DNA of 64,000 nucleotides from Apodospora peruviana (taxonomy: Eukaryota; Ascomycota; Sordariomycetes; Sordariales; Lasiosphaeriaceae): the NCBI GenBank assembly GCA_033439685.1, contig JAUEDM010000005.1, forward strand, positions 3,224,001 through 3,288,000, read 5' to 3'. Shown here in pieces: positions 24,101 through 35,100 of the stretch. The notes below the pieces were generated by a model, which was given only the letters and a program-made list of their open reading frames with translations, did not search any database and was not told the origin of the DNA. A program made the translations under genes and the position numbers. Each line of letters starts with the position of its first letter. Positions within the stretch are counted from its first letter, which is position 1.

Positions 24101-24658
24101 CCTGTCTTCCATCTCCGTTGGGTCTGTCACCGAAGCCTGAGCCTGTTCCTGCGCTGAGTCCTGCACTCGCGCTCACCCTCCCGCACTCGTCGCAACCAAG
24201 TCCCGACTTGCCCGACCGACCTGGCTCCCTTGCCTTGGCTGGGCGACATTCAACCGACCCACTTCTTTCCACGTCTCCCGTTGCGCTACCTGCAACCAGC
24301 CGTCCAGTCATCCAATCATCCAGTCACGGTGATCAGCGACCTTCTGCTGGTTGCTTTTCTGGTTACGTCAGCCTTGCCTGCCACACCACCCACACTGCCA
24401 CAAAACACAGTCATTCATCCACCCACTCAACTCCATTCACGCCACCTGGGGCTGGCCGACTGACTAACTTGAACCCCCGAACACCGTTATCTCACCCCCT
24501 GGCTAGGCTGCTGTCTCTTGCTGCCTCCCCGCCTCGTTCTGCAACGACGCTTGATTTTAAAACTCACACGTCTCCCGTTACTGCTACCCAAACTCTGTCT
24601 TGGGCCTCTTCCTCGAGACACGTCGCCGTCGCTGTCGTCGTCGTGTTAGACCATCTCT
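21178..24658. other. Gene-poor region and leader of the AHC1-like gene
   Basis: No supported gene lies in these 3.5 kb. Small frames (for example 22120-22434) have no family features. From about 23620 to 24640 the + strand is rich in C and T with many CCCTC/TCCC runs, consistent with a long promoter and 5' UTR for the gene at 24659. A long non-ATG open frame (24118-25023) overlaps the AHC1-like start in another frame. A TACGGAGT motif is at 21574. Confidence 0.5.
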
Positions 24659-26632
24659 ATGTTTCGCTTCTGGAGCACGGAATCAAGGGGAAGCGAAAGG
24701 ACACTAGAAGAAAACCATCCGTTGTCGCCGGAGGGTACACAGCCGAGGCTCACGAGCACGACGCACATCCCGGTCCCGGCTCCGGGCTCCCGGGTGCCCA
24801 CCGCCGTACCTCCAAAACGGAGGCGGCCGAGCTCCGTCGACACCGCTGCCCACCCGTCTGCTTCCCCCTCCGCGAAGCGTGTCAAGGTAACGCAGAATGG
24901 TGGGCTACCCTCACCCACGTCAGCGTGTGCGGATGGAGAGGAAGAGACCTTGCTGCCCAAGCCCAGCATGGCTCCAGACCTCGAACGTGCAAAGGATGCT
25001 ATCCAATATCAGTTTGGTCTTGAGGTGCTCTTGAAGCATAGGGAATTGCGTCTCATCAACCAAGAGCTTGCAAAATGCCAGGTTGCCCTCGAGCAACTTC
25101 GGCGATGCCACCTCATGCCCTACCCTGTTCAGTGCCCGACGCCGAGTCAGATGCTGGATATTAGTAGTGGCAAGGGTCCTGCCTTGAAGACTGCACCTGG
25201 CCAACCTATACCGAAGTGGGCACCGCCCTTCGGCATTGTCGAAGGTCCTTATGCTCGTCATTATGCTAAGTGGCTGATACCGGATCCTATGTTTGACGGC
25301 ATGCAACCCGAATCTCGCGGGGTTGCAGAGGCCGGCCGGGTCAAGAACATGGTATCTGAAGGTAGGACGACGAGAAACAGCATGGCGGATGCAGGAAGCT
25401 TTGGGAAACACCGGCCTGCCCGCGGTCACTCGGGAAGCAAGCCACACGCGCTATCCAGTGGATACCCGCAGGCCAAGGACAAGCAAGCCCCCTGCGTCCT
25501 TAAGCGATCGGATGGAGTTACGGTCAAACTCGTCTGCATCGACTGCAACAGGTGGGACTTTAACAGCACTCAAGGCTTTATCAACCACTGTCGCATCGCG
25601 CACAGGAGAGATTTCAAGAGCCACGAAGAGGCTGCAGTTCATTGCGGACATCCCATCGAGGTTGACGAAGCTGCAGGTCCTGTCGCTGACGATACCAAGT
25701 CTGCTGGGCCTGTTACCCCTGCATCTGCTTCTGCGTTTGCCTCCGGGGCTGGCTCCGTGCATCCTTGGGCACGACACGAGCCTATCTCGGAACAACAGAC
25801 CTACAAAGCTCTGCTCGCCAGAGTCAATGCATCTCTTGATCTTTACCATGAAGGCAAGCTTCCAAATGTGAAGTCTATACCGGGAGTTCCGCCTCCCTCA
25901 CAGACTCCCGCATCTCGCCGATCATCAAGCCTCGTTGGTTCATCAGATGCCCCTTACCTGTCACAGCTGATGCAAAAGAAAAACATCGGTGGCAACCTGA
26001 AGGAACAGGTGACTGATGCCAAACTCAAGGTCAACTGGGATCTATTGTCCCCGGGTGATGATTCTGATGATATGGATCAACCTAATCCACTGGATGGCGT
26101 GGCAAGTCCAAAGAAGATATCGACATCGGCTGTCCGGGTCCCGGCTGTTATGCGCGTGCCCGCCCGGTCTGCCGTCTCTCCTCCGCCATCAACCTCCGGA
26201 GCTCGCCCTGCTAGCAGCAAAGGCCGCGCACCCACGCAGTTGGGGCTGGCGGCTTCCGCTCTCGACCCTTCTCCCGAGCTGCCGGAAACCCCGATGTACG
26301 ATGATGAGATGGACGTGGACCTGAGTCCAAACACGGTCGCCAGCAATAACGCGCCATCCCTTGTTAGTGACGATGGAGAGTACGACGACTCGGACGACGG
26401 ATCTGCCTCCGACTCTAGCGACGACATGGAGACCGAGTCTGTCTCGGACGTTGCCGAGATCAACATTGACGAAGACGCCGATGTCCAAGATGTCACACCG
26501 CGGCCCCTTCACTGCCGTCGCGGGCCCACCAACTCGGCAGTCAAGCTGAAGAAGGACGAGGCCAAACATGTTACATTTGTCACCGCCATCTCGAACGGCA
26601 ATGCGAAGGGCAGACGCAAGCAGAAGGCTTAA
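24659..26632 (+). CDS. AHC1-like zinc-finger protein (ADA/SAGA-type HAT component)
   Basis: Single-exon gene for 657 residues. After a Pro/Ser-rich N-terminus there is a conserved helical block (about residues 100-205): KDAIQYQFGLEVLLKHRELR, LINQELAKCQVALEQLRRCH, then KWAPPFGIVEGPYARHYAKW. A C2H2-like finger follows near residue 295: CIDCNRWDFNSTQGFINHCR, then IAH with a downstream SHEEAAVHCG. This architecture is that of ascomycete proteins annotated ADA HAT complex component 1; yeast Ahc1 is a non-catalytic scaffold of the Gcn5-containing ADA complex. The C-terminal third is acidic with Ser-Asp stretches (DGEYDDSDDGSASDSSDD) and ends basic (GRRKQKA). The ATG at 24659 is adopted because the frame has no earlier in-frame ATG. 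The family assignment rests on recalled similarity and was not searched. Confidence 0.75.
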   Translation: MFRFWSTESRGSERTLEENHPLSPEGTQPRLTSTTHIPVPAPGSRVPTAVPPKRRRPSSVDTAAHPSASPSAKRVKVTQNGGLPSPTSACADGEEETLLPKPSMAPDLERAKDAIQYQFGLEVLLKHRELRLINQELAKCQVALEQLRRCHLMPYPVQCPTPSQMLDISSGKGPALKTAPGQPIPKWAPPFGIVEGPYARHYAKWLIPDPMFDGMQPESRGVAEAGRVKNMVSEGRTTRNSMADAGSFGKHRPARGHSGSKPHALSSGYPQAKDKQAPCVLKRSDGVTVKLVCIDCNRWDFNSTQGFINHCRIAHRRDFKSHEEAAVHCGHPIEVDEAAGPVADDTKSAGPVTPASASAFASGAGSVHPWARHEPISEQQTYKALLARVNASLDLYHEGKLPNVKSIPGVPPPSQTPASRRSSSLVGSSDAPYLSQLMQKKNIGGNLKEQVTDAKLKVNWDLLSPGDDSDDMDQPNPLDGVASPKKISTSAVRVPAVMRVPARSAVSPPPSTSGARPASSKGRAPTQLGLAASALDPSPELPETPMYDDEMDVDLSPNTVASNNAPSLVSDDGEYDDSDDGSASDSSDDMETESVSDVAEINIDEDADVQDVTPRPLHCRRGPTNSAVKLKKDEAKHVTFVTAISNGNAKGRRKQKA

Positions 26633-27616
26633 ATATTATAAGTGGATCAGTCTCTTAACTACAAGCACTCGCGTTGGACCTCAGCTCGGATACCTGCCCC
26701 TCCCGCTCTCAATTCCCAGGTACCCTATCACAGTACTCGGGTTTAATACCTTTTCACTTCGGACCACATGGCATGGTGAAGGCAACGAACTTACACTTTG
26801 GATTCTCTGTGCCACCCCACAAGCTTTTGAAGGGTGGAATTAAATCTTAGTATATATATCCTTTTATTTTGGCAGCTTTTCTTTTTTCGAGCGCTTCACG
26901 TTGACGAATGACACGAAGCTTTATTGTATTTGTCCTTGTATAGCCTTAGCTTCCTTCTTATGCTTCTGTGTCTGTGTGCGATATTGACTTAGCGGATTGG
27001 TTTATTCCTACTTGTTGCTTTCAGAAAGATCATGGGATTGGGTGGAAAGCAGGGAGTGAACAAGGTTAGAGGACGGCTTGGTTGGCTTTTTGACTTTCGG
27101 GTGCTTTTAGCTATTCAGTTTACTTTGCTTTCCTTCTCCCGTTGAGAGAGAACTGAAAGCTGAAAATGGAATAAATGTGTGTGGATGGCGACATGAGTTC
27201 AGATTGTCGTCCAATGTTTAGAATTTTCCAATGGTGTCTGTCGGTGTCTATCATTAAGCACCTGTATAAGGTAGCGTCGATGCTCTTTATTTCGCCCACG
27301 TACGAACTGTGGTGTAGTGCAATATGCAATCAACAATGCGACAAACTATCAGGGCTTGAACTTGCTCAACGCAGGTTCGCACTATCATCGTTTATTGGCT
27401 CTACCGCAAACATTGCAAAACCGTAGGTATCTGTATCTCTAGAGGTCTAGGTGCCATTTAATGGCACTGCGTCTACCTTCGCTTCGAACTGATGTCGCAC
27501 CAGTGACGGAAGGGCGAGATGAAGAACAAAGGGCAGGATCTGGTTTATCTTCTTAAGCAACGCACACCTTTACAAGCAATACCTTTAAAGCAATGTATTC
27601 ATCTCCACCTCCCTCG
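26633..27616. other. Convergent intergenic region (AHC1-like / RTF1)
   Basis: This holds the 3' flanks of two convergent genes. It is AT-rich, with a T-rich stretch and a TATATATATCC run near 26850, consistent with 3' UTR and polyadenylation sequence. No gene is seen. Confidence 0.6.
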
Positions 27617-29915
27617 TCAAATGTCAATGTCAATGTCCAGATCCAACGCCCCGATGATATCATCATCCATCAGTGGCTTGTGAATCACGGGAATGCCGTT
27701 CTTGGTCTCTCTGTGTTGCTGCTCCCGCAGCTTAGCGATGTGCGGCAGCAGAGACTTTTGCGCGCCCAGCTTGGGCGTTCCGACACCATTGGCCGGCGTG
27801 CTGGCTCCGCTGCCCGTCGCGGGTGTATTGTCACCACCTTTGGCAGCGAGCACTAACCTGCCATCTCTCTCCGCGCGTTCACGCTCTTCCTTCCTCGCCT
27901 CGACTTCTTTGATCTTGCCACGAACATCATCGTACTCTTTTTCGTCGTGCAGAAACTTGACCGTGGTCCTGACACGACGGCTGCTGTCAGTGCTGATCAC
28001 CTCGCCACGGTCAATCTTACGGCCCTTGGCACGCTCCGCGAGCTGAGCCTTGCGCACTGATTCTGCATTTTTCCGGCGGGCCTCGATATTGCGCTGCGCA
28101 AGTCTCTCCTGCTCTGACGGCCCCTTGTCCTCGGACTGTTTCTTCTGTGGAGTCAGAGACGTTTTGAAAGCCAAACGTGGCACTTCGAGAGTCTCGAGTT
28201 TCGCTTGGAGTTTGGCGACGGCCTCCTCATCGCCGTGCGCGCGGGCCTGCTCAAGCTTTCTAACCAGGGTCTCACGTTCGTTACCGCTGAACTTGATGCG
28301 CAGCGAGTTTTGACGTTCCAGTTTTTCGGATAGCTCTTTCTCGGTCCAATGGCGTCGAACGAGCTTGTTGATATCGGCAATCTTGTTGACCATGGCAGCC
28401 TTGTTTGGGATGGTCACACCTTCCGCAGCACAGACTGTCTTGTATCGGTTCCATTCCGCCTGCAAAACGAATCAGTATGCAATCAAGATCATCAAAAAGG
28501 TAAAAACAGACCTCTGTAAAGTCCCTATCGGAGCACATAATGAACGGCCACTCTCTCTGTGCCTTGCCGTGCGCAGCCTTGACATACATATCGACAACCA
28601 TCTGCTGACCCGAGGAATCGGGCATTGCGTAGGGTCGACCCTGGCTGAAACCCTTGATGACAGCCATGCGGTAAACGTCCTGACGAGTTGTCGGATCAGG
28701 GCCAATGCTGATGCGGACGTAGCAACCGGTGATAGCCTCCTCGAAGCCCGGATAAAAGCACACTTCGGCGAAGCGGCTTCGGCCCACGCGGATACGCTCG
28801 ATGTCTCGCAAATCAGCAGGCGGGCTCTCTCTGATCTCGGGCGACTTAGACTTCTGCTGCTTTGACTTGCTCGGACCGGCCCACTCTACATCGCTGTCTC
28901 CGTCATCCCGATCCTCGCTGTGTCTGTACGAGGGCGATCGCTGCTTACGACGGTCGTTTTCACGCTCTCGCTGCTCCTTACGGCTACTGAGCTCTTCCCT
29001 CGCGCGGCGGAGGGTATCCATCTTCTTGCTAGTCTCGCCCGCCTTTGTGCGGATGCGGGAAGTCTTGCGTTGCGCATCCTCGAGATCGGCCGCGCTTGCC
29101 TTGCGTTTCTTGTTGTCTTTGTCTTGGTTGACTTTGAGTTGTCGTAGCATGCGATTCTGCCGGATACGTTCGTTCTCTTCTCTACGTTCCGCGAGGATCT
29201 GTTCGCGCTCAATCTCGCGCATGCCCATAATTTGCTCCTTTTCGTCATAGTCCCTGAACAAGCCATCGACAGGATACTGATTAAGGTCATCGTCGCCTCC
29301 GCGGCCCTTAGCATGGGGCGAGTCGGAATCTGAATCGGATTCATCCATGGGGGCGGACTGCTGAGAGCTCGGCGATGGCGGCACCGAAGACCTGAGCGGC
29401 GAGAACTTGGTGTTAGTTAACACGTTCTGCTGATGCGAGAAGCGACCAGGTTGGACAGCGACAGATAGGCCTGAATAAGGTAAGTCGCTGCCGCAACCGG
29501 GACTCGGACTGTGTGCAATGTCCAGTCAAGACGATCACACTGCCAGCCGGCGTGGAACGATGCTCGTTGGAAGCCCGGGACGACATGACCTCGGGCAGAG
29601 CCTTAGTTGCCCACTCGGGTGCTGGCAAGCGGCCGGTGACAAGACTTAGGAGATGAAAGGACAAAAAACTAAAAGAAAGACTTACGCTTCTCCCTCATCT
29701 TCTGACTCGTCATCACTTCTGGCGCGCTGCTTAGCCTTCTTCGCGGGTGTTTTCTTGGTGGCCACACCGCGGACCGGTGTCTCGTTCTGCGCCGGAGCAG
29801 GCGCCGGTGATGGCGAACGCGACTCGTCCCTACTCATATCCATTGCCTCTTCTTCATTGTCGGAGGAGACGTCGCCGCCGGCAAGGGCGAGCAACTCATC
29901 TTCGATGTCAGACAT
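27617..29915 (-). CDS. RTF1: RNA polymerase-associated protein RTF1 (Paf1 complex)
   Basis: Nuclear elongation factor that links the Paf1 complex to Spt5 on RNA polymerase II and promotes H2B ubiquitination. Three exons in coding order: 29915-29686, 29391-28512, 28459-27617; about 650 residues. The N-terminus MSDIEDELLALAGGD is the family start. An acidic, Ser-rich region is followed by YPVDGLFRDYDEKEQIMGM and a long Arg/Glu-rich helical stretch (EIEREQILAERREENERIRQ) containing the histone-modification region. The Plus3 domain begins DIERIRVGRSRFAEVCFYPG, includes YRMAVIKGF, and spans intron 2 (FTE|AEWNRY). The C-terminus is charged and coiled-coil-like. Intron 1 is 294 nt, long for this window, and its acceptor was picked to keep frame; intron 2 (52 nt) uses a GTCTGT donor. 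Divergent from COQ7. Confidence 0.92.
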
Positions 29916-30652
29916 TGTCAAATTCGGGATAGTCCGAGGATGCTTCGAGATGAATGTGCAAATGGTATTCGAGAGAATGAAGGCGATCAGTTGCAAAGGT
30001 GTAAGCGAAGTTGAGAAGTTGGGGGGAATGATGCAGCCCGGTCAAACCAAGCCGAAGGTCAAAGACTCTTTATTTTGAAGGAGAAAGGGAATTGAATATC
30101 AGACATGGAAATAACCCTGAACGTCAAAGAAAGAGAAGCCAGATAGGCGCAACAAATAGGAGCAACCGTTAAACCTTGTGAGAGAACGAGCTGCTGGAAG
30201 TTCAAATGGCCCGACAATACGGGTTACCTTGCATGCTCCGCGCAGTTGCACGACTGTAGGATACGCACCAGCAGTCACCAGGATTGGGAGTGTATGATTG
30301 GCTGCACGTCAGAAAAGTCTGCCCCACCAATCTGGCGAGACCCGGCGACACGAAAGGCCGAAAGTTGATCCAGCCCGAATAACACTCGGCCCTCAAGGGA
30401 CTCGAATGGGAGCACGTCCCATACTCACGTCATTTGGCAGCACGCCGGCACGGAAGCTCCCGACCACTTTGAGCCCGGCTAGCGCAAATTTCGACTCGAA
30501 GATCAGAAGTGATTGATATCCGATCGGATCAACCATCCATTGCACGGGAGGTGCCCGACGACGACAACTACCACTATTAAACAAACAAAAGGCTACCGAA
30601 ACGCTTCACTCGCAGCCTTAGCAGACACCCCTCCGTCTATAATAAACAAAAA
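29916..30652. promoter_or_regulatory. Divergent promoter, RTF1 / COQ7
   Basis: 737 bp separate the divergent start codons of RTF1 and COQ7, so this stretch must hold both promoters. A CCAAT pentamer (ACCAATC, about 30326-30332) and AT-rich sequence just before COQ7 are visible. No ORF looks real. Confidence 0.5.
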
Positions 30653-31429
30653 ATGTTAAGCAGAACGCCCTCATTATCTGCCTCTCGGGGCTACTACCAG
30701 GACGGCCTCCTCGTGTGCGCTCTCCTCGCCCCGAAGGCGTCAACAACACCATCTACAGCGCCTCTCAGAACACGCCGACGACAGCTCCACATCTCCAAAA
30801 CCCAATCCCAATCCCAACCTCAACCTCAACCAAATCAACCCAAAAACCCCAAAAAACCTCTCACCCCTGTCCAGCGATCCTTCCTCTCCTCCGCCTTACG
30901 AGTCAACCAAGCCGGCGAACTTGCCGCCACCCTAATCTACACAGCGCAAACACCCCCCCTCGTGTCTCGGGAACCCCACCTCCGCCCACTAATGCGGCAC
31001 ATGTACGACCAAGAGGCAGGTCACCTTTCAACCTTCAACTCCCTGATCGCAAAACACCGCGTCCGCCCGACGGCCCTCTACCCGATATGGTCCGCCCTGG
31101 CCACCGGTCTAGGCTGGTCGACCGCAGTAATGGGCCGTGAGGCCGCCATGGCGTGCACCGAGGCTGTCGAGACGGAGATTGGCAACCACTACAACGGTCA
31201 GATCCGTAGCCTGCTCGAGATGGTCGCGCAGTGGGAGGCCGACGGCCACGAAGTAGGCGACGAGTTCCGCGAGTTGATATCCACGCTGAGACGGATTCGC
31301 GACGAAGAGTTGGAGCATCTGGATCATGCTGTTGAGCATGACGCACAGAAGGCTGAGCCGCATTGGTTGCTGACGGGCGTGATCAGGGCTGGTTGTCGCG
31401 GGGCGATTTGGGTGAGCGAGAGGGTATAA
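30653..31429 (+). CDS. COQ7: 5-demethoxyubiquinone hydroxylase, mitochondrial
   Basis: Di-iron monooxygenase of the mitochondrial inner membrane that hydroxylates demethoxyubiquinone in the penultimate step of ubiquinone synthesis. Single exon, 258 residues. The N-terminus (MLSRTPSLSASRGYYQDG) is rich in Ser/Arg, as a mitochondrial presequence should be, followed by a Gln/Pro/Ser linker. The catalytic domain starts near residue 80 at LRVNQAGELAATLIYTAQT and contains the expected iron ligands in order: NQAGE, DQEAGHL, ETEIGNHYN and DEELEHLDHAVEH. The C-terminal RAGCRGAIWVSERV is the usual family ending. Length and motifs are complete, with no sign of damage. It is convergent with the phospholipase D gene. 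Confidence 0.95.
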   Translation: MLSRTPSLSASRGYYQDGLLVCALLAPKASTTPSTAPLRTRRRQLHISKTQSQSQPQPQPNQPKNPKKPLTPVQRSFLSSALRVNQAGELAATLIYTAQTPPLVSREPHLRPLMRHMYDQEAGHLSTFNSLIAKHRVRPTALYPIWSALATGLGWSTAVMGREAAMACTEAVETEIGNHYNGQIRSLLEMVAQWEADGHEVGDEFRELISTLRRIRDEELEHLDHAVEHDAQKAEPHWLLTGVIRAGCRGAIWVSERV

Positions 31430-32196
31430 AATATAACATCGTCAACAAGAGTAGACTATTCTTTTTGACTGTGAGTTGGCGGCGTGCAAGGACTGATCGG
31501 ATACCACTCACTGCTCTTGTTAAGAGATGTAAACATACCCCCGCCCTTTTCACGCTGCAAACCCTATTGTATTGTATTGTAATGTATTGTACATACACCT
31601 TTTGGAAACTGGGAAGTAATTGGGTGACGATGTAAGACAAGACCTAAAAATGTAGTTAATACTGGTCAAGTGATGTATTATCCATGTATTTTGATAGAAG
31701 AACGGAAGACAGAATCTCCAAGTACATACAAAAGAAAGGGAGAAAGGCCCATTGTGTGTGATGAAACCAGAAAGGCCGGCCGGCTATGCACCTGTGACCA
31801 TGATGATGAAGAAGACCCCTTGATAACCTGAAGACCGATAAACCCCCTATAGTCAAACAACATGAATAACAAAAGAAAAATAGTAGATGACCAAGACCGA
31901 AAAAATGCTGGGTGATTAAATAATGATACGAAAACAATAGGAGTAGAAATGTGAAAAGTGGCCCACCATCCAAACGCCACCTACAGTAGTTGCTTGCCTC
32001 CTCCGTGCAACATGCAATGGTACAGATCGCAACTCTCCTGCTTTGTTTTTCCTTTACCGTTCATCACACACTCCCCGTATCGCAGAGCAGGAGTTGAACG
32101 TGAATGATGTCTAGTTGCTGTAGCGATGGGTAACGGTTAGTCTTTCAACTTCAGAACCCATCAGAGACCACAAGATCAATTTGCCGCTAAAACTTA
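31430..32196. other. Convergent intergenic region (COQ7 / PLD)
   Basis: 3' flanks of COQ7 and phospholipase D. It includes a small ATTGT repeat (31566-31590). AT-rich, without a supportable ORF. Confidence 0.6.
31566..31590. repeat. ATTGT pentanucleotide repeat
   Basis: Five tandem copies of ATTGT, the fourth changed to AATGT, lie about 135 bp past the COQ7 stop codon, probably in its 3' UTR. Confidence 0.85.
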
Positions 32197-35100
32197 CTAT
32201 ATCTGTAATGGCGCCACCTGATCCACCTGGAACAGCCAATTATCATTGTTCTCCTCTGTAACCAGCCAGTCATACGGGAACTGCACCAAGTTACCCTGAG
32301 TCATCTGGAGCAGCTCCTCCGCGTCAGCACGTGGCAACACGTCGTCCAGCGGGTTGAAACCGCGCCGACTGCGTCCCGTAGTGGCCCGTCGGCGCCGTCT
32401 CTGTGACCCGACCCCCGACACCTTGCCGGTCCCAGGAGCGGGGCTGTTGCCGTTCTCATTGTTACTGGTAGTGCCGCTTATAGGGAATCCATTAACCCCC
32501 GAGTGACCGCTTGTGGCTGTGGCTGGTGGCTTCTCTTGCATGGGGAAGGTCGCCCGCCGCTCTTTACCTCCGACGGGCAGGCCCGGTAACTCGAGGCTGT
32601 CGTTGTTGATGTTACCAGTAACGGCGCTTTGGGGACGGTCATCATTTAGTGCTGCAGATGGACTCAGACTCAAGGCATCGCCGGAACTGCGCTCTGCTGC
32701 TGCTGCTGCCGCCTTCTCCGGATCGGCAGGTGCGTCGACTGGCAGGTTACTATTCTTCTCATGTTCCGCCAGGGCCTGCTTCTCATCCACGGTCGGATCG
32801 GGAGAAGAACCAAGGGACTTGAGAGTATCACCCACACCGGTGAGCTTGGTCACAGGACTGGCCAGCTTATCGCCCAGGCTTTTGGCGGCCGTTGCTGGCC
32901 CAGGCGCGCCGATGCCCGCGCCAGCAGTGGATTGTGGTGGCGGCACCCCAACCTGGGACTTTTCTCCCTCCTCGCTCGAGTGGTGGCCATCCATGCTCTC
33001 CTTGAAGCGGGCGTTATAAGCCTTGAACTTGTTGTACTCAGCCCAATTTGTCACCTCGGAGTCCGGCATGCAGCGGAAAACACGCCGAAATATTTTTGTG
33101 TTGTTTTCTGCAACGCGATTCCAGATGTCCTCGACGAAGGACGGGTTCAGGGGATCACGCATACAGTCCTTGTGTAGGTTGGCTAGCTTGATATCGGCCG
33201 TAAGGGGATTGTTGGGAACTGTGTTGCTTGGTTTGCCCTCTGCGTCGATATGCATCGGAGGTCCTCCGATATCTGTGTCGTCTGCTACAGGCAATGTGGG
33301 GAGTTGATTTGTTCTGGGAAGCCCCAGCTGTTCGGTAGTTCTTCTGTCAAATGCAGGCACTGGCGGTGTAGCATCATTGCCCACCCCACCGGGGGAGGGA
33401 ATATCGGAGTAATGACGAAGTATGTGTGCCGCCTTTGGACGGTCAATCGTTCCCTTTCCCTCTGCCAGAATATCATGAACTAGAACCTCTCGTCCATTGA
33501 CAATCACGGAATCCCTACCCTCGTCAATCCCTTCCTTCTGGGCCGCCTTCCATTGATCTGGCCCACAGCCATCCACTTCCTTCTTGTGGCCTTCGCTCCC
33601 GAGCCCACGGACGTTGATGTTGTCGGGCGCAACCGACTTCCCCTTAAGAGAGGATTGCCTCGCGGGGCTGTAAGCCTGCTCCAGGTCAACATCGTGGTTG
33701 AAGCTATGAGATCGCGAACGGCGCACGGGCGTAGTGGGCAAAGAAGACCGCCGTCGCCTTGACGGTTCCGGAACGGGCGAGGCATTGTCGGACTCGTCAC
33801 TGTAGATGCCGTCCATCTCGGCTTCAAACTCTGCCGTGCGGTCAAGATCTGCCTGCCGCTCCTCCTCAAGGATTTCATCAACGTCGAGACCCAGATGTTC
33901 TCTCATCAACCGAAGCCGCAGTGTATGCGCAAACCGACCAACGCGATAGGGCTGGCCACCCATGGTAGACCAGAGCATGTCCGTATCTCGAACAACAGCA
34001 GCGCATTCGGAATCGCGGTATCCCAGCATAGACCTCTCATTGATGTTTGCCGACCCTATGAGGGCGACCCGATCGTCGACAATAATGCATTTGGCATGGA
34101 TATACAACTGCTCCGTCGTCAGAAGATTGTTACCGAGCTTACCCCATTGGCGAAGGCTGAAAAACTGGATATAGTCCTCCGGATCAATCCCAGCTGCTCG
34201 GAGCCGTCCGAAAATCGAATTCTCGCCACGACAGATGCTACGGTACTGGCACTGCAAGATCAAACGAACGCTGGTTCCGTCCTGCTCATTCACCTCGTTT
34301 TGGAAACCAGGCATCAGCGGGATCAGGATAACGGCGCGCCAGTCCTCGTCCTTGTCGTGTGCTCGCATGATGCGTTCAACCAGGGCATCGCCGATTCTAT
34401 TGACCATTTTGATACCCATACTCTCGGTGCTAGTGATGAAGAACTGGTTTTCTATGTAGACGAAATGCTCCGAGTCTTCAATCATCTTGATATAGGCCGA
34501 CTGTATGCTGTGTTCCGTGTCCTCCACCCCAAGGGACCATGTGCTGGCCGACCGGAGGATTTGTACTTCGCAGGTGCCGCTAAGGCCCACGGACTCGAGG
34601 TCTTCCTGATTGAAATCCGGAGGAGGCAGCAAGAAAGGGGTGGGGCGCGTTGGTTTGCGACCACGCCGAACATAATTCCACCTCTGCACAAAGTGACGGG
34701 TGAGATCTCTTGCAGGCTGGCCGACAACCTGCATAGAAATGTCGTGCCAGGGCATCCGGGGAATCCGGCCTCTATCATACATCTCCTCGTACGGCTCGTT
34801 AAGTCTGAAAAAGTCCTGTTCTCGGGGGTTCGAGTAGTCCTTGCCTGGGAAGAGCTGACAGTGTTCCGCATCCTTGGGATGGTCAGTCGGCTCGAAACCG
34901 GTGGGCTTATCATCTCCCACCGGGTGTTGCGGAGCATCCCAACGACCAAAGCACAGGTCGATACCTCCGACAAATGCGATATCGTGGTCAACAATAACTA
35001 TTTTCTCGTGATGGGCGAAGAAGAATTGATTTTTCTTGAACTGGTTCGGCGAGCGCTGGACAAATACGTTTGGATGTAGGTTCAGAAGTGAGAACTTGGT

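Noticed and set aside
33895..35079. 394-codon open frame on + inside the phospholipase D gene
   Set aside because: It is antisense to the conserved HKD catalytic region of PLD and has no family motif of its own; codon composition of the real gene explains it.
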